Source: an uncultured delta proteobacterium (GTDB lineage Bacteria > Desulfobacterota > Desulfovibrionia > Desulfovibrionales > Desulfovibrionaceae). Taken from it: DNA of 62,901 nucleotides. Of this stretch, positions 1 through 8,330 are shown in pieces. The position numbers were made by a program, and so were the translations under genes. The stretch covers positions 529,966-592,866 of the forward strand of contig LT599019.1 in NCBI GenBank assembly GCA_900079685.1, given 5' to 3'. The notes below the pieces were generated by a model, which was given only the letters and a program-made list of their open reading frames with translations, ran no database searches and was not told the origin of the DNA. Position 1 is the first letter of the stretch. Every line of letters starts with the position of its first letter.

Positions 1-65
1 AACTCGGGGCTTGATAATGGTACTGACAAAAAAAATCAATAGACTCTACTGAGAAAGAAAGGCGG

Positions 66-89
66 ATTCAACTTGCAAGTGCAACACCC
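66..89 (+). repeat. IS30 left terminal inverted repeat
   Basis: The inner part AAGTGCAACACCC is found inverted at 1114-1126. The outer part (ATTCAACTTGC) matches the right end with a few mismatches. Confidence 0.8.
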
Positions 90-160
90 TCAAAGTTGAA
101 TGAAAAGGCAAGGTGGTATAGCCCTTTAGCCTCTCCATCCAACCAAAGATTGAGGGGCGT

Positions 161-1129
161 ATGGGCTATGCACACCTTGCCAGGGAAGAACGGTACTACA
201 TCTGCCAGGCAGTGAAAAGTGGAACGTCACTGAGGGCCATAGCCAAAGCGATAGGCCGTAGCGTCTCAACTGTAAGCCGCGAACTTGCGCGAAATACCGG
301 GGCGCGTGGCTACCGCTACAGGCAGGCACACAAGCGCAGTCAGAAAAGGCAGACCAGTAAAGGGAAGAAGCGCATTGGCCTTGAGGTATGGACGTATGTT
401 GAACAGTGTCTGCACCAGGACTTCAGTCCGGAGCAAATCTCTGGAGTTCTCAAACGCAAAGGTTTTGCCCTCAGTCATGAATGGATTTACCAGTACATTC
501 TGGCGGACAAAAAACGAGGAGGAACGCTGCACAGCCATTTGCGCTGCCAGCGCAAACGCAAACGACGATATGGCAAACCCGACAGACGAGGTCAAATCAA
601 GGGGCGTATCAGCATAGACATACGCCCGTCCATTGTTGCCGAGCGCTCACGCCTTGGTGATTGGGAGGCTGATACCGTTGAAGGCAGTAAAGGAGGCCCC
701 GTTTTGGTGACACTTGCAGAGCGTAAAAGTCGTCTTTTCCTGTTTGGCAAGGCTCCCAACAAAAGCGCCAGCGAAGTAAGGCGGGTCATTGAAGGACTCT
801 TGACACCCATTAAGGACTTTGTTCAGACTATTACCTATGATAACGGCAAGGAGTTCAGCTACCATGCCGATGTGTCAGCTACACTCGAGGCTCAGGGATT
901 TTTTGCGCACCCCTACCATTCGTGGGAGCGTGGCTTGAACGAGAACTCCAATGGCCTTCTACGCCAATACTTCCCCAAGGGGGTAAGCTTGGCATCGGTC
1001 ACGCAAGATGAGATCATAGCGGCAATGTGCCGCTTGAACTGGCGGCCTAGAAAATGCCTTGGGTTTAAGACACCCTATGAAGTTTTTTTAGAAGACGCCA
1101 ATACCCAAGGACTGGGTGTTGCACTTTGA
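161..1129 (+). CDS. IS30-family transposase
   Basis: A 322-residue DDE transposase catalysing cut-and-paste or copy-out movement of the surrounding element. The N-terminal 50 residues contain an HTH typical of IS30 (LREERYYI-type start, then IGRSVSTVSREL). The integrase-like core shows GDWEADTVEG (Asp171), TYDNGKEF (Asp227) and WERGLNENSNG (Glu261). The D-to-E spacing of 33 residues is the IS30 signature. A GAGGGG ribosome site lies just before the ATG. The length is normal for the family and there is no internal stop, so it may be active. Its last codons run into the right terminal repeat. Confidence 0.95.
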   Translation: MGYAHLAREERYYICQAVKSGTSLRAIAKAIGRSVSTVSRELARNTGARGYRYRQAHKRSQKRQTSKGKKRIGLEVWTYVEQCLHQDFSPEQISGVLKRKGFALSHEWIYQYILADKKRGGTLHSHLRCQRKRKRRYGKPDRRGQIKGRISIDIRPSIVAERSRLGDWEADTVEGSKGGPVLVTLAERKSRLFLFGKAPNKSASEVRRVIEGLLTPIKDFVQTITYDNGKEFSYHADVSATLEAQGFFAHPYHSWERGLNENSNGLLRQYFPKGVSLASVTQDEIIAAMCRLNWRPRKCLGFKTPYEVFLEDANTQGLGVAL

Positions 1130-1137
1130 ACTTGAAA
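1114..1137 (-). repeat. IS30 right terminal inverted repeat
   Basis: Reverse complement of the left end, with the perfect 13-base core (CACTTTGAA side) at the inner edge. It overlaps the transposase stop codon and the apparent start of the following ORF. Confidence 0.8.
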
Positions 1138-2549
1138 CCGCGTTTCTCTTTATTGCGGTCCTATGTTTCTCTCTCGGGACGGGCCTGTCCGCGACCGCGG
1201 CGGACAGAACCGGCGCCGTGGCGCCGGACGGCTCCATCAAGGACACCGTCCTCTCCACGTTGTACTACACCCCTGATATCAAAGCCTTCCAGGAATACCG
1301 CCAGGCTGCCGAGCACGACCTGAGCCGCGCCCGGAGCGGCTGGCTGCCCCGCCTTGATGCGCGCGCCGGCTGGGGGTATGAACAGTGGAGCAACCAGGCG
1401 ACCAGACAGCCGGCTCACCCGCGCCGGGGAACCGACGGCCAGAACGACAGGGAATTTTATGAACGCAGCGAAGCGTCCCTGGTTCTCCAGCAGACCATCT
1501 GGGACGGCCTCGCCACCTGGAGCCGCTATCAGATCGGCGTAACCCGCCTTGATTCGGCAACCTCCCGCCTGCTCGACAACTCCGAAGCCTCTGTCCTCGA
1601 CGCGCTGCTCGCCCACCTTGAAGTATACCGCCAGCGCCGCCTTGTGGCCCTTTCCGAACTGAACGTACAGAACCACAAAGACATTCTGGGCTCCCAGGTT
1701 GAACGGCAGCGCCTCGGCGCCTCCAGCGTCGCCGACGTGACCCAGACCCGCGGCCGTTTGGCCCGCGCCCAGGCCAGCCTTGTGGAAACCCAGTCCGCGC
1801 TGGAAATCGCCATGGCGCAGTATAAGCGCCTTGCCGGCAAGGACCCCGGCGAACTGGAAGCCCCCTATCTGCCCGAAAACCCCTACCCGAGCCTCGAAGC
1901 CGTCCTTTCCGACAGCCAGACCAAGAACCCCAAAGTCAAGGCCCTGCAGTCCGACGTGGAAACCGCGAAGGCCCAGATCAAGTTGGACAAGTCCACTTAC
2001 CATCCCCAGATTTATCTGGAAGCCGGCCCCACCTACAACTGGCAGGTGCAGGGTTCCACCACGTATGAATGGGGTACCGGGATCATGCTCCGCGCGTCCT
2101 GGAACCTGTTCAACGGTTTCTATGACTACTACAACGTGAAGGGCGACGCCGCCCGCATGCGCCAGGCCCGCGAACAGCTGAACAGCCAGACCAACAATCT
2201 GGCCCAGGAAACCGCTGCCACCTGGAGCTCCCTGATTTCCGCGCAGGAACAGAGCAAGTTCTTCGAAGTGGCCGTGGAAAACAGCACCATGACCCGCGAC
2301 GCTTACCTGCAACAGTTCAACGTGGGCCAGCGCTCCCTCCTGGACGTGCTCGACTCCGAAAACGAACTGTACAGCTTCTCCATCCAGCTGGTTACCTCCA
2401 AGCTGAACGAAGTCGCCGCGCAGTACAAGCTGAAGGCCCTCGGCGGCGAACTGATCCCCTCCATGGGATTTGACCCCTCCCTGTTGAACGTCAATACCGA
2501 TGACTACGCCCGCGCGAAAGACGTGTACCACGTCAACCTGCCGCACTAA
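1116..2549 (+). CDS. TolC-family outer membrane efflux/secretion protein, 5' end altered by IS30
   Basis: An outer-membrane exit-duct protein of the TolC/LapE type, as used by type I secretion and RND pumps. The body shows the two-fold TolC repeat pattern: long amphipathic helices (for example RQRLGASSVADVTQTRGRLA near residues 195-215) and the second-half counterpart LQQFNVGQRSLLDVLDSENE near 395-415. Residues 10-30 are a hydrophobic signal segment ending in SATAAD. The reading frame continues straight back into the IS30 right end, so the native start is missing and the first in-frame start (GTG at 1116) lies inside the IS repeat. That start gives an acidic, Lys/Arg-free n-region, so export may be poor. 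A strong terminator follows. Confidence 0.85.
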   Translation: MLHFELETAFLFIAVLCFSLGTGLSATAADRTGAVAPDGSIKDTVLSTLYYTPDIKAFQEYRQAAEHDLSRARSGWLPRLDARAGWGYEQWSNQATRQPAHPRRGTDGQNDREFYERSEASLVLQQTIWDGLATWSRYQIGVTRLDSATSRLLDNSEASVLDALLAHLEVYRQRRLVALSELNVQNHKDILGSQVERQRLGASSVADVTQTRGRLARAQASLVETQSALEIAMAQYKRLAGKDPGELEAPYLPENPYPSLEAVLSDSQTKNPKVKALQSDVETAKAQIKLDKSTYHPQIYLEAGPTYNWQVQGSTTYEWGTGIMLRASWNLFNGFYDYYNVKGDAARMRQAREQLNSQTNNLAQETAATWSSLISAQEQSKFFEVAVENSTMTRDAYLQQFNVGQRSLLDVLDSENELYSFSIQLVTSKLNEVAAQYKLKALGGELIPSMGFDPSLLNVNTDDYARAKDVYHVNLPH

Positions 2550-2567
2550 GACGTACCGTCCATACAA

Positions 2568-2603
2568 CAAAACAGCCCGGAAATTTTCCGGGCTGTTTTG
2601 TTT
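2568..2603 (+). terminator. Terminator after the tolC-like gene
   Basis: A 12-base GC-rich stem (AAAACAGCCCGG pairing with CCGGGCTGTTTT) with a short A/T loop, flanked by A and T runs. It can act in both directions and so also serves the convergent gene at 2634. Confidence 0.9.
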
Positions 2604-2633
2604 CCCGCTGTCCCAAAATAGCGGAAGAGCCGG

Positions 2634-3485
2634 TCAAACCATTTGCAGATAGCCCAGAAACGTTTCTTCCAGGTGATTTATCCTGCAATCGATATAGCGT
2701 GATACATATTGACTGAACGTCATACCCCGGCCGAAGACAGGGTAGAGCGTCTCCTCCCCGGCGAACGGCAGGCCGTGGAACGCCGCGACCCCCGGATGGA
2801 TCGGCAGACAAAACCCCTCGTAATCATAGGTAAACGCCTCGCACACAGCCGCCGGCAAAGGCGGCAGGCCAAGGCACGCGAGCAGCCCCTGCGCCACGTG
2901 CAAGAGCAGCGGCGTGTCCGGGTGGTTCACGGTCTGGAACATCCGGGTCGTTTTCCAGTTTTCCGCCACAAACCCGGCCGTTTTCACGGCGCAACGCTCC
3001 TCTTTGGCGAATTCCGTCTCCAGGGTTTTTCGGACGACGTCTTCCAGGTCGGCCATTTTTGTCACATCACCGCGCAGGTAGATGCGGAGCATCTCCGGTT
3101 TTCCCGCCCCGGCCTCGAACAGTTTGTCCAAAAAGTAATCACCGAATTCCATGGGGCTATTTTTGGTCCAAAAGGGCCAGTATCCCAAAAAAAACATGGT
3201 GGGAATGCACACCGGCCGCGTCTGCGGCCCGATGCGCGCGAGCAGGGATTCCGAACTGAGTTCCCCCCACTCCGGCGTAAGGTGTTGATACAAAAAGAGG
3301 CTTGCGTTTTTCAACGCGGCGGCGGGTATGGCTTCCCGCGTGTAATTGGTATAGATACGGATACGCCAGCGCGCGGCGAATTCGGGCGACGCCAGAAGAA
3401 GCCGCGCGAGCGGCTCGGCCTGGCAGTTGGCGTGTATGAGACAATCCTCACGGGCATCAACGTTCATGCCGCTACTATAAGACAA
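2634..3485 (-). CDS. WcbI-type polysaccharide biosynthesis protein (putative acetyltransferase)
   Basis: About 283 residues. The N-terminal motif LIHANCQAEPLARLLL matches the conserved NCQ-x-x-x-L start of the WcbI family, found in capsule and LPS biosynthesis loci. These proteins are thought to be SGNH-like acyltransferases. The remainder is soluble with no signal peptide. Start choice is uncertain: a TTG at 3485 lies behind a GGAAAAG-like site, and an ATG at 3467 (MNVDARED) lacks a good ribosome site. It is divergent from the amidohydrolase gene with only about 20-40 bases between starts and converges on the tolC-like gene. The specific sugar target is unknown. Confidence 0.7.
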   Translation of the reverse strand: MSYSSGMNVDAREDCLIHANCQAEPLARLLLASPEFAARWRIRIYTNYTREAIPAAALKNASLFLYQHLTPEWGELSSESLLARIGPQTRPVCIPTMFFLGYWPFWTKNSPMEFGDYFLDKLFEAGAGKPEMLRIYLRGDVTKMADLEDVVRKTLETEFAKEERCAVKTAGFVAENWKTTRMFQTVNHPDTPLLLHVAQGLLACLGLPPLPAAVCEAFTYDYEGFCLPIHPGVAAFHGLPFAGEETLYPVFGRGMTFSQYVSRYIDCRINHLEETFLGYLQMV

Positions 3486-3505
3486 CTTTTCCGGAGCGCA
3501 AAGCG

Positions 3506-4741
3506 GTGAGTCGCGACTATTCTTATGAGCCTAGCATGCAATCTTTTTCTGAAAACACGTCACTGACCGCCGTCAGGGCCAAAACCATCCTCCCTCTGGC
3601 CGGGGAAACCGTTGCCAGGGGCTTGGACGCCCTGGCGCGCCCCCTCGCCCGCATTGACGACGGCGTGGTCCTGGTCCGTGACGGCGTTATCCTGGCCGTG
3701 GAGCCGTACACAACGTATACCCGCAGACCGGACGCCCTGCCCGACGCCGCCATCCATGACCTTGGCGATGTCATTCTCGCCCCCGGCCTCGTGAACTGCC
3801 ACACGCACCTGGAAATCTCCCACATGGCCGGGAAAACCACACTGGGTAACGGCTTTGCCGCGTGGGTCGCCAGCCTGGTGGCTCTGGACAGAAACACTCC
3901 GGGGAGCGCCGCGACGGATCTGGATGCGGCGGCCGCGTCCCTGGCCGGTTACGGCGCCGCCTGCGTGGGGGATATATCCAGCCGCATGCCGCGTACGGTA
4001 TTGGAGACGCTCCGGAAGCACGGCCTTGAATCCAGAGTTTTTCACGAAATAATCGGGCACGGGAAAACCGCCTTCGCCGACGCGGCATCCGCAGCCGAAG
4101 AGGACGCGGCCTTTTCTCTGGCGGGGCACGCCTTTTACACCACGCCAGGCAAAGCCATGGCCGAGGCAAAGGCCTGGTGCGCGGCGCATGCCCGCCCCTT
4201 TTCCCTACACCTGGCGGAACATGAGGACGAAGTACAGTGCCTGCGGGACGGCAGCGGCGCGTTGCACGACCTTTTGCGGGAGCGGGTTTTGCCCGCCTCC
4301 TGGCGTGCGCCGGGGAAAAGGCCGGTGCAGTATGCCGCCTCCCTCGGTTTGCTCTCCCCCGGCACCATGGCCGTGCATTGCGTGCAATGCGACGAAAACG
4401 ACACGGCAACGCTCGCGGCGGGCGGCGCCGCCGTTTGCCTGTGCCCCCGCAGCAACAAGGCCATCAACGTGGGGGAAGCGCCCGCGCGGGCCTTCGCGGC
4501 GGCGGGCATTCCGCTTTGCCTGGGCACGGACAGCCTTGCCTCCAACGCGGATCTGGACGTCTGGAACGAGGCGGAATTTTTTTTGAAAAAAAATATCTTC
4601 CCCGCAAAGGCTCTTCTCCGTATGGCGACCGTCAACGGAGCGGCAGCTCTCGGCATGGCCGGGCGGGCCGGGAGGCTGGAAAAAGGCCTGCGATTCTGGT
4701 ATAGAACATTTCCGAGCGAGATGATTGCCCTTTTTGCCTGA
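3506..4741 (+). CDS. Amidohydrolase of the TrzA/SAH-deaminase group
   Basis: A 411-residue metal-dependent hydrolase of the cytosolic deaminase type. Visible metal and catalytic motifs are NCHTHLEIS (His99, His101), SLHLAEHEDE (His in strand 5), AVHCVQCDEND (His in strand 6) and GTDSLASN (Asp342). Such enzymes deaminate adenosine-like or other aminated heterocycles. In menaquinone-making anaerobes, relatives act on 6-aminodeoxyfutalosine, so a menaquinone role is possible but unproven. A GTG start at 3506 with CCGGAG upstream is favoured; ATG 3536 (MQSFSEN) is the alternative. pyrB follows, but a leader region separates them. Confidence 0.75.
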   Translation: MSRDYSYEPSMQSFSENTSLTAVRAKTILPLAGETVARGLDALARPLARIDDGVVLVRDGVILAVEPYTTYTRRPDALPDAAIHDLGDVILAPGLVNCHTHLEISHMAGKTTLGNGFAAWVASLVALDRNTPGSAATDLDAAAASLAGYGAACVGDISSRMPRTVLETLRKHGLESRVFHEIIGHGKTAFADAASAAEEDAAFSLAGHAFYTTPGKAMAEAKAWCAAHARPFSLHLAEHEDEVQCLRDGSGALHDLLRERVLPASWRAPGKRPVQYAASLGLLSPGTMAVHCVQCDENDTATLAAGGAAVCLCPRSNKAINVGEAPARAFAAAGIPLCLGTDSLASNADLDVWNEAEFFLKKNIFPAKALLRMATVNGAAALGMAGRAGRLEKGLRFWYRTFPSEMIALFA

Positions 4742-4848
4742 ACACGGGCATGGCCGCCACACGGCGGAAAGGGCCGCCCGGAACGGCACCCCCCTGTTCC
4801 ATTGTTCCATTCCGGGTCGCACGGCAGCAATACTTGGAAGGGAAGACC
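4742..4848 (+). promoter_or_regulatory. 5' leader region of the pyrB transcript
   Basis: No gene is seen between the amidohydrolase stop and the leader ORF start at 4849. It contains pyrimidine-rich stretches (CCTGTTCCATTGTTCCATT near 4792-4810) but no convincing -35/-10 pair, so the promoter may lie here or within the preceding gene. Confidence 0.35.
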
Positions 4849-5085
4849 ATGCGCGGTATACACACCATTTCCATCTGCAGACGGACACTGAAAGGCCGAT
4901 TCGAGGCCTTTTTTTGTGGCCCAAGGCCTGCGGACGCGCCTGGAATTTCCGTAATTGGGCAGCGCCTCGGCGGGCCGGCAGCGAGCTTCGCGACCGGCCC
5001 CGGCAGGACAGACCCGCAAACATTGGAAGGCCGGAACCGGATACCGCTCCTCCGCGCGCTTCCCTGGTGGCAGTATGGACAATAG
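4849..5085 (+). CDS. Putative pyr leader peptide, 78 aa, overlapping pyrB
   Basis: A small ORF starting [17 protein letters not shown] with a strong ribosome site (GGAAGGGAAG) 3-4 bases upstream. It reads through the terminator hairpin at 4891-4915; the U-run encodes part of EAFFC. Its stop lies inside the pyrB start (ATGGACAATAG), giving translational coupling. The layout parallels the enterobacterial pyrLBI attenuator, in which UTP-dependent RNA polymerase pausing lets ribosomes melt the terminator. The coding reading is inferred from ribosome site, frame and overlap; the peptide itself need not be functional. Confidence 0.55.
   Translation: MRGIHTISICRRTLKGRFEAFFCGPRPADAPGISVIGQRLGGPAASFATGPGRTDPQTLEGRNRIPLLRALPWWQYGQ
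4891..4915 (+). terminator. Attenuator-like terminator upstream of pyrB
   Basis: Stem AAAGGCC / GGCCTTT with a 7-base loop, followed directly by a run of seven T. It sits about 160 bases before pyrB on the same strand, inside the leader ORF, so it would stop pyrB transcription unless relieved. Confidence 0.75.
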
Positions 5086-6025
5086 TTTTACCTGGCCGCA
5101 CAAGGACCTTATCGACGTCACCCAATTAACGGTCGCGGAGACCACGTACCTGCTTGATCTGGCGGAACAGTTCCACGAAGTGAACACCCGCCCGGTGAAA
5201 AAGGTGCCCACGCTGCGGGGCAAGGGCGTTGTGCTGTTCTTCGCCGAGGACAGCACCCGGACGAAAACCTCCTTTGACATGGCCGGAAAGCGCCTTTCGG
5301 CGGACACCTTCTCCCTCGGCAAATCCGGCAGCAGCATGAACAAGGGCGAAAGCCTGAAAGACACCGCCCTGACCCTTGAAGCCATGAACCCCGACGTCAT
5401 CGTCATCCGCCACCGCTCCAGCGGCGCGGCGCAGTTCCTGGCCGACCGCCTCAAATGCGCTATCATTAACGCCGGCGACGGCTGGCACGCCCACCCGACC
5501 CAGGCGCTCCTCGACCTGTTCTCCCTGCGCCGGTACTGGAAGGGCGAACTGAAAGGCAAAAGCCTTCTTATCATGGGCGATGTCGGCCACAGCCGCGTGG
5601 CCCGCTCCAACGTGCACCTCTTGACGAAGATGGGCGTCAACGTCCGCCTCTGGGCGCCGCGCACCCTGCTGCCCGCGGGCGTCTCCCGCTGGCCCGCGAC
5701 GGTCTATTCCAACCTCAATGACGCCCTGACGGACGTTGACGGCGTCATGTGCCTCCGCCTCCAGCGCGAGCGCATGGCCGCCGGGCTCATGCCGGATATT
5801 TCCGAATATTCCTCCATCTTCTGCCTGACCCGCGCCATGATGGAACGCGCCAAACCCGGCGCGCCCGTCATGCACCCCGGCCCCATCAACCGGGGCACGG
5901 ATATCGCGGCGGATCTCGCCGACTCGGTGGAAAGCCTCATCCTCGACCAGGTCAACGCGGGCGTGGCCATCCGCATGGCGGTCCTGCTCGCGCTGTGCAC
6001 GCGCACCGGCCTTTCCGAGGAATAG
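5075..6025 (+). CDS. pyrB: Aspartate carbamoyltransferase catalytic subunit
   Basis: Catalyses carbamoyl phosphate plus aspartate to N-carbamoylaspartate, the first committed pyrimidine step. The 316 residues match the family length. The carbamoyl-phosphate loop reads [13 protein letters not shown] (usual STRTR, here STRTK), with the HRSSGAAQ segment and the C-terminal HPGPINRG motif. The start [11 protein letters not shown] overlaps the leader ORF stop and has GGTGG upstream. pyrC lies 150 bases downstream with a dispersed repeat in between. No pyrI regulatory subunit is present; the HPGPxNRG form is typical of enzymes that pair with a PyrC or PyrC-like partner. Confidence 0.96.
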   Translation: MDNSFTWPHKDLIDVTQLTVAETTYLLDLAEQFHEVNTRPVKKVPTLRGKGVVLFFAEDSTRTKTSFDMAGKRLSADTFSLGKSGSSMNKGESLKDTALTLEAMNPDVIVIRHRSSGAAQFLADRLKCAIINAGDGWHAHPTQALLDLFSLRRYWKGELKGKSLLIMGDVGHSRVARSNVHLLTKMGVNVRLWAPRTLLPAGVSRWPATVYSNLNDALTDVDGVMCLRLQRERMAAGLMPDISEYSSIFCLTRAMMERAKPGAPVMHPGPINRGTDIAADLADSVESLILDQVNAGVAIRMAVLLALCTRTGLSEE

Positions 6026-6064
6026 AGCAGATGAACATTTTAATGGTAATCTGCTCTGGCGGCG

Positions 6065-6150
6065 GGAACCGACGCCCGCCGCGTAGGCGTAGACGGGCTT
6101 TGCCCGTCGTTAATCGCCGAAGCGAGCGTCTTAAAATTAGGTTGCTTTAG
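6065..6150 (-). repeat. Multi-hairpin dispersed repeat, copy C (minus orientation)
   Basis: The reverse complement contains CGCTCGCTTCGGCG, TTAACG, a GACGGGC/GCCCGTC hairpin and CTACGCCTACGCGGCGGGC. These align in order with the copy at 61650-61800 and, more distantly, with 32820-32945. It fills the pyrB-pyrC gap. Confidence 0.7.
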
Positions 6151-6175
6151 CAACGACAACGAACGGAGCTACTCC

Positions 6176-7450
6176 ATGTCAGACAATACATCGTTTCTTC
6201 TCACCAACGCCGCGTACCTCGGCGCCGCCACGGACGTACTGGTCACGGGCGGCCGCATCGCGTCCGTGGGCAAGGCCGGGAGCGTCACCGCGTCTCCCGG
6301 CACCGCTACAATCGACGCGGGCGGCACAATTCTCTTCCCCGGTTTCATCGACGCGCACACCCACATGCGCGACCCCGGCTACGAATGGAAGGAGAATATC
6401 GCCTCCGGCCTCGCGGCGGCGGCGAACGGCGGATTTTCCGCCATCATGTGCATGGCCAACACCATGCCGGTCAACGACAACGCCTCCATCACCCGCCTCA
6501 TCCTTGAAAAGGCGGCAAAGGCCCATCCCAACGGGCCGAGGCTCTACCCCATCGGCGCCCTGACCGTCGGCCTTGAAGGAAATGAACTCGCCCCCATGGC
6601 GGAACTCGCCGAAGCCGGGTGCGTGGCCTTTTCCAACGACGGCAGGCCCATCACCAACACGGAGATTTTCCGGCGCGGCATGGAGTACGCCTCCATGTGG
6701 AACAGGGTGGTCATCGACCATTGCGAGGACCCCTTCATGGCCAAGGGCAGCCATATGAACGAAGGCTACACCAGCGGCCTCATCGGCGTGAAGGGCCAGC
6801 CTTCAATCGCCGAAGCGCTGCACGTTGCCCGGGACATCCTGCTGGCCGAGTACCTCGACCTGCCCGTCCATCTCGCGCACATCAGCTGCCGCCAGTCCGT
6901 GGAACTCATCATCTGGGCCAAGAACAAGGGCCTCAAGGTCACGGCCGAAACCTGCCCGCATTACCTGCATTTCACCGACGACCTGCTCATGGGCTACAAC
7001 ACCGCCGCCAAGGTCAACCCCCCGCTCCGTACGCCCGACGACGTGGCATATTTACGCAAAGCCCTGGCGGACGGCGTGTTCGACATGCTCGTCACCGACC
7101 ACGCGCCCCACGCGCCGCACGAAAAGGAAGAACCGCTGGATGAGGCCCCCCAGGGCATCATGGGGCTGGAAACCGCCCTACCCCTCACCTACGCCCTGGT
7201 CCGCGACAACGTCATCAGCGAAAAACAGCTCGTCAGCCTGTGGAGCGCGGGACCGGCCAGAGTCTTCAACCTGCCCGCCAACGGCATGAAAACCGGCGAC
7301 GCGGCCGATTTCGCCCTCTACGATCCGGATGCCGAATGGGTTGTGGGTGAAACCACGGTCAAAACCAAAGGCCGCAACACCCCGCTCTGGGGCAAGACCA
7401 TGCGCGGCAAAGTCACGGCCAACTGGATCGGCGGCGTGAAAGTGGTGTAA
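6176..7450 (+). CDS. pyrC: Dihydroorotase
   Basis: Catalyses reversible cyclisation of N-carbamoylaspartate to dihydroorotate. The 424 residues fit the class I (Bacillus/Aquifex-like) enzymes. Motifs: DAHTHMRDPGYEWKEN (metal-binding HxH and substrate Arg), CMANTMPVND, VIDHCED, VHLAHISCR, ETCPHYL and VTDHAPHAPHEK (catalytic Asp). An ATG start with GGAG upstream is clear. It probably forms a transcription unit with pyrB, although the intergenic repeat could affect mRNA processing. Confidence 0.96.
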   Translation: MSDNTSFLLTNAAYLGAATDVLVTGGRIASVGKAGSVTASPGTATIDAGGTILFPGFIDAHTHMRDPGYEWKENIASGLAAAANGGFSAIMCMANTMPVNDNASITRLILEKAAKAHPNGPRLYPIGALTVGLEGNELAPMAELAEAGCVAFSNDGRPITNTEIFRRGMEYASMWNRVVIDHCEDPFMAKGSHMNEGYTSGLIGVKGQPSIAEALHVARDILLAEYLDLPVHLAHISCRQSVELIIWAKNKGLKVTAETCPHYLHFTDDLLMGYNTAAKVNPPLRTPDDVAYLRKALADGVFDMLVTDHAPHAPHEKEEPLDEAPQGIMGLETALPLTYALVRDNVISEKQLVSLWSAGPARVFNLPANGMKTGDAADFALYDPDAEWVVGETTVKTKGRNTPLWGKTMRGKVTANWIGGVKVV

Positions 7451-7457
7451 AAGAAGT

Positions 7458-7535
7458 AATGCCTCCGGCGGCTCAAGAGGGGGCGCTGCCCCCTCTTGAG
7501 AATCTCCCCCGGCAGGCGCGCGCCCCTGCACCCGC
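7458..7535 (+). repeat. GCCTCCGGCGGC-hairpin dispersed repeat, copy 1
   Basis: Conserved box GCCTCCGGCGGC, then a 12-base-arm hairpin (CTCAAGAGGGGG with CCCCCTCTTGAG, 7472-7500), then AATCTCCCCCGGCAGG. About 50 bases are nearly identical to the inverted copy at 51232-51284. The hairpin could also stop transcription after pyrC, but no T-run follows. Confidence 0.8.
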
Positions 7536-7556
7536 ATTAAGGTTTTTAAGAATACC

Positions 7557-8255
7557 ATGACAAGAGCATTCATTTCATTTTCCGGCGGTATCGACTCGAC
7601 CACCCTTCTCGCGCATATGCTGGCGGAAGGCTATCAGGTCACCCCGGTTTTTTTCGCCTACGGCAGCAAGCACGGGGCAGCCGAGGAAGCCGCCGCCCGC
7701 AACGTTTGCCGCCACTACGGCGTCACATGCCCGGTTGTCGACCTGACCGGCATCTTTGACCTTGCCTGCTCCGACTCCGCTCTCATGGCCAGGATGCCGG
7801 ACCGGGAGATACCCTCCGGCGACCAGGGGTATCGGGAGCCCGGCAGCCTTGATGCGACGGTCGTCCCCGGGCGGAACACCCTCTTCGCCTCGGTCCTTCT
7901 GGCCTTCGCCGAAGCGGAAGCCTTACGCACGGGGCAACAGGCGGTGATCGCAATGGGAATCCACGCGGGCGACCACACCCTGTACCCGGACTGCCGCGAG
8001 CCCTTTTTCACCGCCCTCGGCAACGCCTTTGACCTGGGCACCGAAAAACGGGTCAAGACCGTCGCCCCCTTCGTCCGCATGGACAAAAGCGCTATCGTCA
8101 AACGCGGCCTTGAACTTGGCGCTCCCTATCACTTGTCGTGGTCATGCTACAAGGGCGGCACAAAAGCCTGCGGCGTCTGCGGCACCTGCCGGGAACGCCT
8201 CAAAGCCTTTGCCGACGCCGGAATCGCGGACCCGATCGAGTATGAAGCGCGATGA
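7557..8255 (+). CDS. queC: 7-cyano-7-deazaguanine (preQ0) synthase
   Basis: Converts 7-carboxy-7-deazaguanine to preQ0 with ATP and ammonia, in queuosine biosynthesis. The 232 residues contain the PP-loop (SFSGGIDSTT), the VVPGRNTLF segment, the MGIHAGDHTLYPDCREPFF substrate region and a four-Cys zinc site near the C-terminus (SCYKGGTKACGVCGTC). All are diagnostic of QueC/ExsB. Other que genes are not in this window. A dispersed repeat separates it from pyrC. Confidence 0.95.
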   Translation: MTRAFISFSGGIDSTTLLAHMLAEGYQVTPVFFAYGSKHGAAEEAAARNVCRHYGVTCPVVDLTGIFDLACSDSALMARMPDREIPSGDQGYREPGSLDATVVPGRNTLFASVLLAFAEAEALRTGQQAVIAMGIHAGDHTLYPDCREPFFTALGNAFDLGTEKRVKTVAPFVRMDKSAIVKRGLELGAPYHLSWSCYKGGTKACGVCGTCRERLKAFADAGIADPIEYEAR

Positions 8256-8330
8256 TGCGCGCGGGGTGCACGGAAAGGTCCATATAATTTCTCCCCTATC
8301 ATTTTTTGTATTTCCTGGTAGAGTACTCTC

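Larger units (their letters stand above)
61..1140 (+). mobile_element. IS30-family insertion sequence
   Basis: A compact element of about 1.08 kb with a single transposase gene bounded by imperfect terminal inverted repeats near 66-89 and 1114-1137. About 20 of 24 aligned positions match between the left end and the reverse complement of the right end, including a shared AAGTGCAACACCC core. The right repeat overlaps the end of the transposase gene. The exact outer ends and any target duplication cannot be fixed by eye, because IS30-type duplications are only a few bases. The right end abuts the signal-peptide region of a TolC-like gene. Confidence 0.88.

Noticed and set aside
1-60. Native 5' end of the tolC-like gene on the far side of the IS
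   Set aside because: The 60 bases left of the IS contain no in-frame start with a signal-peptide beginning, so the original start cannot be recovered from this window.
2709-3509. 266-codon plus-strand frame opposite the WcbI-like gene
   Set aside because: The WcbI-like frame has the recognisable NCQ motif; this one is Arg/His-rich antisense.
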